Positions 6,593-10,905 of a stretch of 10,905 bases of DNA are shown here, piece by piece (the stretch's first letter is position 1; every line of letters starts with the position of its first letter). The position numbers and the translations under genes were made by a program. The notes below the pieces were generated by a model. It saw nothing but the letters and a program-made list of their open reading frames with translations. It did not search any database and was not told the DNA's origin. The DNA comes from Thiohalomonas sp. (lineage in GTDB: Bacteria; Pseudomonadota; Gammaproteobacteria; GRL18), in contig JAIVER010000023.1 of NCBI GenBank assembly GCA_023864145.1, forward strand, positions 1 to 10,905, read 5' to 3'.

Positions 6593-9127
6593 TTATGACG
6601 TTGTTTGTTCCAGTAATGATTGCGCTTGAGATTTTTGCTCATCATCACCCTCATGAATGACTTCGTTTAGGATACTGTTCGCAGATTCCATATCTCCCAT
6701 ATCAAGATATGCTTTGGCAAGATCAAGTTTGGTGCCTACTGCATCAAGTTCAGGGAAATCATCCTCTAAATCATCAAAATCAACCTCACTATCAAATAAA
6801 TCCAGAGCATCTTCTTCAGAAGCAGCTAAGGAAGCATCAGAATCAGCCGCATCAAGAGCAACATCATCGTCATCAAGTTCAAGACTGTCATCTAATTCAA
6901 AACTAATTTCTGAATCATCACTATCGTCCAGTTCAAGACTGTCATCTAATTCAAGACTAATTTCTGAATCGTCACTATAGTCTAGTTCAAGGCTTGTATC
7001 AATATCGTCGATATCATCTAACTCAAGGCTATCAAGTTCAAGCTCCTGGCTAGCTTCTAAGTCAAGACTATCATCAACTTCAGAAGTAGATTCAAGGTCA
7101 GAAATATCATTATCGACATCAAGTGTTGCTTCTTCTAAATCAAGCGTTTCACTATCATCTTCAGTGTCAAGTTTTTCTAATGATAAATCAAAATCATCTT
7201 CCGCATCATTTAAACTTTTGCTATCAGTGCTGTCATCTAAATCATCAAGTGATTTCTGTAATAAACCTTTTACGACATTAGCTTGAATTGCAAAAGAATC
7301 TTTAAGGTTATCACCATGATAGAGTTCAAGAAGTTTCATTTGATAATCTAGTCGTTCAGGTTCATTTTTAATGGCACCCTGTAATAATTCTTCGGCTTGT
7401 TGATAACGACCATAAACCATAAATACATCAGCTTCTGAAATTGGATCAGCTTCGGTATCATCGGGTTGTAAAGATTCCATATCATCAGCAGAAAAATCAC
7501 TTAGAAAAGAGGTTTTATTATCAGACGCCAAAAGATCTTTACTGGATTCGAGCAGTTCAGAATCTTCTATTCCAAAATCACTTTCATCATCTGTAAGTTG
7601 TGAATCAAGAATACTTTCTTCAAATTCATTTTCTTTTTTTCCACGTCCACGAAGCCCAAGCCATGCAAATATAAGCACTAAAAGACCACCACCGGCGGCG
7701 GTATAAGGCAAGATGTCTTCACTTAATAGAACATCTATTACATTTTCCTGAGGTAAAGGCTTTGCTGCTTGTTTACTAACAGGCTTGCTCTCAGTTACTT
7801 CAGTTGTTGCTATAATTTTTGCGATAGCTACAGGTTCAGTTACAGGCATGTCACCATTAGGCATTTCATCCTTAGTTAATTCAACTGAGGGGTCTATGTG
7901 TTCAGAAAGAAGGGATTTGGTTAAAGCATAAACATCTTCTTCTGATTCAGACTTGAGTAAATCATCTGTACTTTGAACTTCTTCGCTAATTTCATCTGTA
8001 GTAACAGGCTCATCTGAACTTGCTATTTCTTGCTGTCTTTGTAAAGCAGCCAGACTTTCATCTTTAAGTTCAACTAAAGACGTTTTTGTTTTAAGAAGCT
8101 CTTCCAGTTCTTTAATACGAGTTCTTAACTCCTGGTTTTGAACTTCTTTGGATTCAAGATCTTCAGTTGTCAGTGCCAGTTTATCTTTTAGCAGCCTGGC
8201 TTGAGATGCTAGATCACCTTCAGATCCCGCACTATCAGCATCACCGGATATAACTAGTTTTAATTGACCATCCGTTGCTTTGCTTTCAGGAGTACGGACA
8301 CTAGGATCGACAATATTAGCATCGGCTTTTTGTTTTCTAGTGTTTTTCCAGTTTTGATATTGATCTTTAACCTGACGATTAGCCATTGAACGACTAAGTT
8401 TGTTTAAACTTTCTCTATCTTTGATACGTAAAACGTATCCTGCTTTAAGATTATTGATATTGTTATCAATAAAAGCGCTTGGGTTATCACGTAATAGAGC
8501 CATCATCATTTGATCAACAGAGACATTTACGGGTGCCATTTGTTTGGTTATTGCCCACAATGTATCATTTCTTTTGGTTGGTCCGTATGAGAATTCACCA
8601 TCATTACTACCCGGTGTCAGTAGATAACTGGACTTACTTTTTACTACTGGCTTCTTAACTGATTTGGTTTGTGAGTGTTTTACCTGAGTTGAGTGTGAAG
8701 TTGAAACAGTCGTTACAGCACGTACTTGCTTTTTTATGAATTCTGGAGGGTCAAGCAGCATAGTATACTCTCTAAGAAGTCGACCTGAACCCCAGGTTGC
8801 TTCAATTAGAAAGTTTGAAAATGGTTCTCTAAACGCCTTTCTTGTGCTGATAGAAACATAACTTTTACCGCCTCGCTGTAAAATCTTAAAGCTAAACTTG
8901 GAGAGGTATTCACTACGCTCAATATTTACACGTGAGTAAATTTTCTTAGGAGGCAATCCAACTCGTAATGTATCAAGATCTTTTTTTGTTACTGAGTAGA
9001 GTGCTATTTCTGCATTCAGGGGTTGATTCAATGTTGAATTGACCTGTATATCCCCCATACCTAAAGCCCAGCTGGCCATAGGTGACATTAAGAACGATAC
9101 GCTACATGCAAGGATTGATTTACGCAC
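6593..9127 (-). CDS. fimV: FimV-family pilus assembly / peptidoglycan-binding protein
   Basis: FimV-type proteins span the inner membrane and help assemble type IV pili and polar machinery through LysM binding to peptidoglycan. The 844 residues show, in order: a signal peptide (1-21), the FimV N-terminal domain (about 22-128, LGMGDIQVNSTLNQPLNAEI), a LysM domain (about 178-237), a coiled coil (about 303-368), a transmembrane helix (about 474-492), a TPR-like segment (about 564-616), a very acidic Asp/Glu/Leu/Ser region (about 625-795) with 18-residue repeats, and the FimV C-terminal motif (about 799-840, KLDLAKAYLDMGDMESA). The start is GTG at 9125-9127, preceded by AGGGAG. It leads an operon with the EcfT-like gene and truA. 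No pilus genes are in view. The acidic part is encoded by internally repeated DNA. Confidence 0.95.
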   Translation of the reverse strand: MRKSILACSVSFLMSPMASWALGMGDIQVNSTLNQPLNAEIALYSVTKKDLDTLRVGLPPKKIYSRVNIERSEYLSKFSFKILQRGGKSYVSISTRKAFREPFSNFLIEATWGSGRLLREYTMLLDPPEFIKKQVRAVTTVSTSHSTQVKHSQTKSVKKPVVKSKSSYLLTPGSNDGEFSYGPTKRNDTLWAITKQMAPVNVSVDQMMMALLRDNPSAFIDNNINNLKAGYVLRIKDRESLNKLSRSMANRQVKDQYQNWKNTRKQKADANIVDPSVRTPESKATDGQLKLVISGDADSAGSEGDLASQARLLKDKLALTTEDLESKEVQNQELRTRIKELEELLKTKTSLVELKDESLAALQRQQEIASSDEPVTTDEISEEVQSTDDLLKSESEEDVYALTKSLLSEHIDPSVELTKDEMPNGDMPVTEPVAIAKIIATTEVTESKPVSKQAAKPLPQENVIDVLLSEDILPYTAAGGGLLVLIFAWLGLRGRGKKENEFEESILDSQLTDDESDFGIEDSELLESSKDLLASDNKTSFLSDFSADDMESLQPDDTEADPISEADVFMVYGRYQQAEELLQGAIKNEPERLDYQMKLLELYHGDNLKDSFAIQANVVKGLLQKSLDDLDDSTDSKSLNDAEDDFDLSLEKLDTEDDSETLDLEEATLDVDNDISDLESTSEVDDSLDLEASQELELDSLELDDIDDIDTSLELDYSDDSEISLELDDSLELDDSDDSEISFELDDSLELDDDDVALDAADSDASLAASEEDALDLFDSEVDFDDLEDDFPELDAVGTKLDLAKAYLDMGDMESANSILNEVIHEGDDEQKSQAQSLLEQTTS
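6876..6995 (-). repeat. 54-bp in-frame tandem repeat in fimV
   Basis: Two adjacent 54-bp units (6876-6929 and 6930-6983) agree at 50 of 54 positions, and a partial third copy starts at 6984. On the minus strand each unit encodes 18 residues of the LELDDSDDSEIS type in the acidic region (about residues 715-751). Being a multiple of three, copy-number change would alter the length of this tail without breaking the frame. The high identity suggests recent duplication. Confidence 0.85.
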
Positions 9128-9574
9128 TTGCTGGCTCCCTTATTTAATTTAGATATAATTTTATTTAGTATATAATGCCATAAAATTAGTACAAATTTGA
9201 AAATAAGCAATTGATATGCTTAATTAGTCTCAAAATAACTCACTTTTTTAGTCAATAGTGCTTTCAGGTAACATTTACAAAGTCTAAAAACCGAGTAAGT
9301 ACTCATTTAAAATATATAATAGTATTATTTTCTCAGAAAAACTTAGCTTATTTCTCTTTATTATTAGTATGTTAAATTAAGATTTTCAAGAAAAACATTA
9401 ACTGAGCAGATAATTTATTAAAAAATGTAGATTGAATCACACTTCTTTAAAATTTTGCTTGCTATTGACGCCAAAAATTCAATAAAAGATAAACAAACAT
9501 GGAATATTTTGTAACTATTCATCCTATTATTTACAAAAGGCTTGTGGTTACATATTTTTATATTTTATTTAACT
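9128..9574. other. AT-rich non-coding region upstream of fimV
   Basis: These roughly 450 bases hold no gene I can support on either strand. They carry the candidate fimV promoter and, at 9507-9514 and 9531-9538, an 8-bp inverted repeat (TTTTGTAA facing TTACAAAA) with a 16-nt loop and no T-tract. The base composition is more AT-rich than in the genes. It may be the remains of decayed sequence between fimV and the insertion-sequence remnant. I see nothing else in it. Confidence 0.6.
9167..9194 (-). promoter_or_regulatory. Possible fimV promoter
   Basis: On the minus strand a TATACT hexamer (9172-9167) resembles a sigma-70 -10 box, with TTGTAC (9194-9189) 16 nt upstream as a weak -35. It lies about 40 nt before the fimV GTG. 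In DNA this AT-rich such matches arise by chance, so this is only a candidate. Confidence 0.3.
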
Positions 9575-9605
9575 AAAAAAAACCACCAATCAAATGTTGC
9601 TGGTG
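9575..9605 (-). terminator. Rho-independent terminator after istB
   Basis: Read on the minus strand, CACCAG...TTGGTG plus CAA/TTG form a stem with one bulge around a 3-nt loop (9584-9605). It is followed at once by T residues (the A-run at 9575-9582 on the plus strand). It lies 56 nt past the istB stop and would end transcription of the insertion-sequence remnant before fimV. Confidence 0.5.
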
Positions 9606-9615
9606 CGTATTCTGA

Positions 9616-9682
9616 TGATGGTGAACACTTGTTCATGCCCACACGTTGGCTATAGTCTTTTTACCCTAAGTGTTCACCATCA
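9616..9682. repeat. Perfect 15-bp inverted repeat at the istB end
   Basis: TGATGGTGAACACTT (9616-9630) faces AAGTGTTCACCATCA (9668-9682) with no mismatch and a 37-nt loop. The right arm encodes the last istB codons (Asp-Gly-Glu-His-Leu), and the left arm lies beyond the stop. IS21 elements are known to carry repeated transposase-binding sites near their ends, and these arms could be such sites (inference). It could also form a hairpin in istB mRNA. Confidence 0.7.
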
Positions 9683-10250
9683 CTCAATGAAGATCGTGTT
9701 TTTCGCATAGATTCCCCCTTTAATTTGAGTCTGTGTGCATTGTGCATGAGCCGATCTAATATGGCATCGGCAATCCTATTATCCCCAATAGACTGATGCC
9801 ATTGATCCGTTGGCAATTGACTGAGCATGATAGTGGACGCACTTCCATGACGATCATCTATAAGCTCCATCAAATCATTTCGTTGAACGGCTTTTAAAGA
9901 TTCCAGCCCCCAGTCATCAATAATCAACAGCTCAGCTTTAGCCAGAGCCTGAAGTGTTTTGAGGTAAGTGCCATCCGCTTTGCTCTGGGTAAGCATCATT
10001 AATAAACGAGACAGTCTGTAATATTTGACACTGTGGCCTTTCATACAAGCTGTATGCCCCAGCGCACAAGCGATATAAGTTTTACCACTGCCACGAGGGC
10101 CTGTGATCAGTATGTTTTGAGCTTTATTCAAGCAGTCACATTGTAAGAGTGAAGCCATCACAGATTGCTACAATCCCCTGGGATGTAAATAATCGATGTC
10201 CAGGGCATGTGCAGCCAGTTTAAATCGGGCTGCTTTAATCCTAAAAAAAT
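9661..10250 (-). pseudogene. istB: IstB-like ATPase of IS21, broken
   Basis: IstB is the AAA+ helper ATPase of IS21 transposition that loads target DNA for the IstA transposase. The clean part (from 10161) has Walker A GPRGSGKT, Walker B LLIIDDWG, the SQLPTDQWH sensor region and the family ending ADAILDRLMHNAHRLKLKGESMRKT. Similarity continues upstream in the same frame as AARFKLAAHALDIDYLHPRG to about 10235-10250, but an in-frame TAG at 10168-10170 interrupts it. The first 50 or so residues of a normal protein of about 250 are not found. The GTG/ATG at 10156-10161 would give only a 166-residue piece lacking the N-terminal DNA-binding part, so this is a pseudogene. Confidence 0.88.
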
Positions 10251-10335
10251 CAGTTAACCCTGCCAGCAAGCAAAATTTAGCATAAACAACCTAAAAGGGG
10301 TAGTGACCTCATAGCTGCCCAAAATGGCCAACTTT

Positions 10336-10817
10336 TTAATAACTAATGCTCTTTACATATTTTATTTTAAACCACTCAAAAAACTGCTCAACCAATGAAT
10401 AAGCGACAGGAACAACAACCAATGTCAGCAGTGTTGATGTTGTCATTCCACCAATGACAGCAACAGCCAGAGGCCCATTCGTATCTGAACCTGCACCAAT
10501 ACCAAATGCAGCAGGAAGTAAAGCCAGAAATGGTCAAAGAGGTCATCAAAACAGGACGCATACGGATAGAGCAGGCATTTAATAAGGCATCCTGAATTGA
10601 TTCCCCTTGAGCTCGCAATTGATTGGTCAGATCAATTAATAAGATTGAATTTTTGGCAACCAAACCAACCAACAGCACTAAACCTATCATTGAGTAGATG
10701 TTAAGACTGTGCCCCGTTAACCACAGTCCTGCCACACCACCGATGATGGCCAGAGGTTGTGCGATCATAATAATTAACGGTTGAATAAAGGAATTAAATT
10801 GACTGGACAGTCCCATA
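10336..10817 (-). pseudogene. RND efflux permease, C-terminal fragment with frameshift
   Basis: This is the last part of an AcrB/MexB-type inner-membrane proton-drug antiporter. Read from 10817 it gives YMGLSSQFNSFIQPLIIM, then AQPLAIIGGVAGLWLTG, then SMIGLVLLVGLVAKNSILLID and [11 protein letters not shown], all typical of the second half of the permease. At about 10528-10531 the frame shifts. The other frame then continues as [20 protein letters not shown] and [20 protein letters not shown] to a TAA at 10336-10338. Upstream the gene stops exactly at the palindromic repeat, so roughly the first 85 percent of the usual 1030 or so residues is missing. With both a truncation and a frameshift it cannot work. 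Confidence 0.9.
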
Positions 10818-10854
10818 TATACCCATGACCTATGAAAATGCTTGATTTTCATAG
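10818..10854. repeat. Palindromic element, copy 2 (one arm partial)
   Basis: The full 22-nt arm at 10818-10839, the loop GCTTG and the first 10 nt of the second arm (10845-10854) are identical to the reverse complement of copy 1 over all 37 nt. The outer 12 nt of the second arm are replaced by unrelated sequence (AGAAAAAGATC...). The TATACCC end abuts the RND fragment at a TA step. Its orientation, read from the asymmetric loop, is opposite to copy 1. Confidence 0.85.
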
Positions 10855-10905
10855 AGAAAAAGATCAAAATTATCCAATGACGCAAATTACTCTCACAGCC
10901 CATGA
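10855..10905. other. Unassigned right edge, not RND sequence
   Basis: Beyond copy 2 the minus-strand frame reads ESNLRHWIILIFF, which does not resemble the part of an RND permease that should precede YMGLSSQ. It may be internal sequence of a larger element related to the repeat, or other chromosomal DNA joined by rearrangement. It is too short to identify. Confidence 0.3.

Larger units (their letters stand above)
9575..10335 (-). mobile_element. IS21-family insertion-sequence remnant
   Basis: The only recognisable gene is the broken istB. The istA transposase that should precede it (at higher coordinates) is absent. Between the start of IstB similarity (about 10250) and the RND gene end (10336) are only about 85 bases with no open frame of note. 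The fall-off of IstB similarity near 10250 implies a deletion that removed istA and the istB start. I could not find a matching pair of terminal inverted repeats, so the outer limits are approximate. The element cannot move by its own products. Confidence 0.65.

Noticed and set aside
6657..6980. Plus-strand serine-rich open frames within fimV
   Set aside because: They are antisense shadows of the repetitive acidic Asp/Glu/Leu codons of fimV.
6876..6995. Direct repeats as a CRISPR array
   Set aside because: The repeats are contiguous without unique spacers and keep the fimV reading frame.
10818..10903. N-terminal extension of the RND open frame through the repeat to an ATG at the window edge
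   Set aside because: These residues do not resemble any RND permease segment. The frame is open across the repeat only by chance.

Overview
The window is AT-rich chromosomal DNA, most likely from a low-GC gammaproteobacterium. The main grounds are a leuC-leuD-leuB-asd cluster next to a long, acidic FimV and TruA. That neighbourhood is usual in gammaproteobacteria with type IV pili or twitching motility. I cannot name the genus. An AT-rich methanotroph, sulphur oxidiser or symbiont would fit the mix of intact biosynthesis genes, broken accessory genes and small repeats.

Layout. Positions 1-216 hold a broken LysR-type regulator on the minus strand. It keeps only its N-terminal helix-turn-helix and is cut at about 88. 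Positions 217-522 are non-coding and contain a striking nested inverted repeat with perfect 21-bp arms (297-317 and 366-386) inside an 11-bp outer pair. Positions 523-4816 hold four intact plus-strand genes: leuC, leuD and leuB (isopropylmalate isomerase large and small subunits and isopropylmalate dehydrogenase of leucine synthesis), then asd (aspartate-semialdehyde dehydrogenase, at the branch point for lysine, threonine and methionine). Positions 4817-5018 are non-coding with a likely terminator. A 49-bp near-perfect palindrome follows at 5019-5067. Positions 5040-9127 are a minus-strand block, read as fimV, then a small polytopic membrane protein resembling the ECF-transporter T component (EcfT/CbiQ), then truA. 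Positions 9128-9574 are AT-rich and non-coding. Positions 9575-10335 are an IS21-family remnant with only a broken istB. Positions 10336-10817 are the C-terminal fragment of an RND efflux permease with a frameshift. It ends exactly at a second copy of the palindrome (10818-10854).

How it fits together. The leucine/aspartate genes look functional, while everything at the edges is decayed. The most interesting signal is a small palindromic element whose end reads TATACCC. Each of its three recognisable copies (one diverged) lies exactly where a gene loses similarity: lysR, truA and the RND gene. In truA the element supplies the last eight codons and the stop. The two close copies are in opposite orientation and bracket the fimV-truA block, which itself is inverted relative to the usual asd-fimV-truA order. 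This suggests that the element, possibly a TA-targeting miniature inverted-repeat transposon, marked or drove an inversion here.
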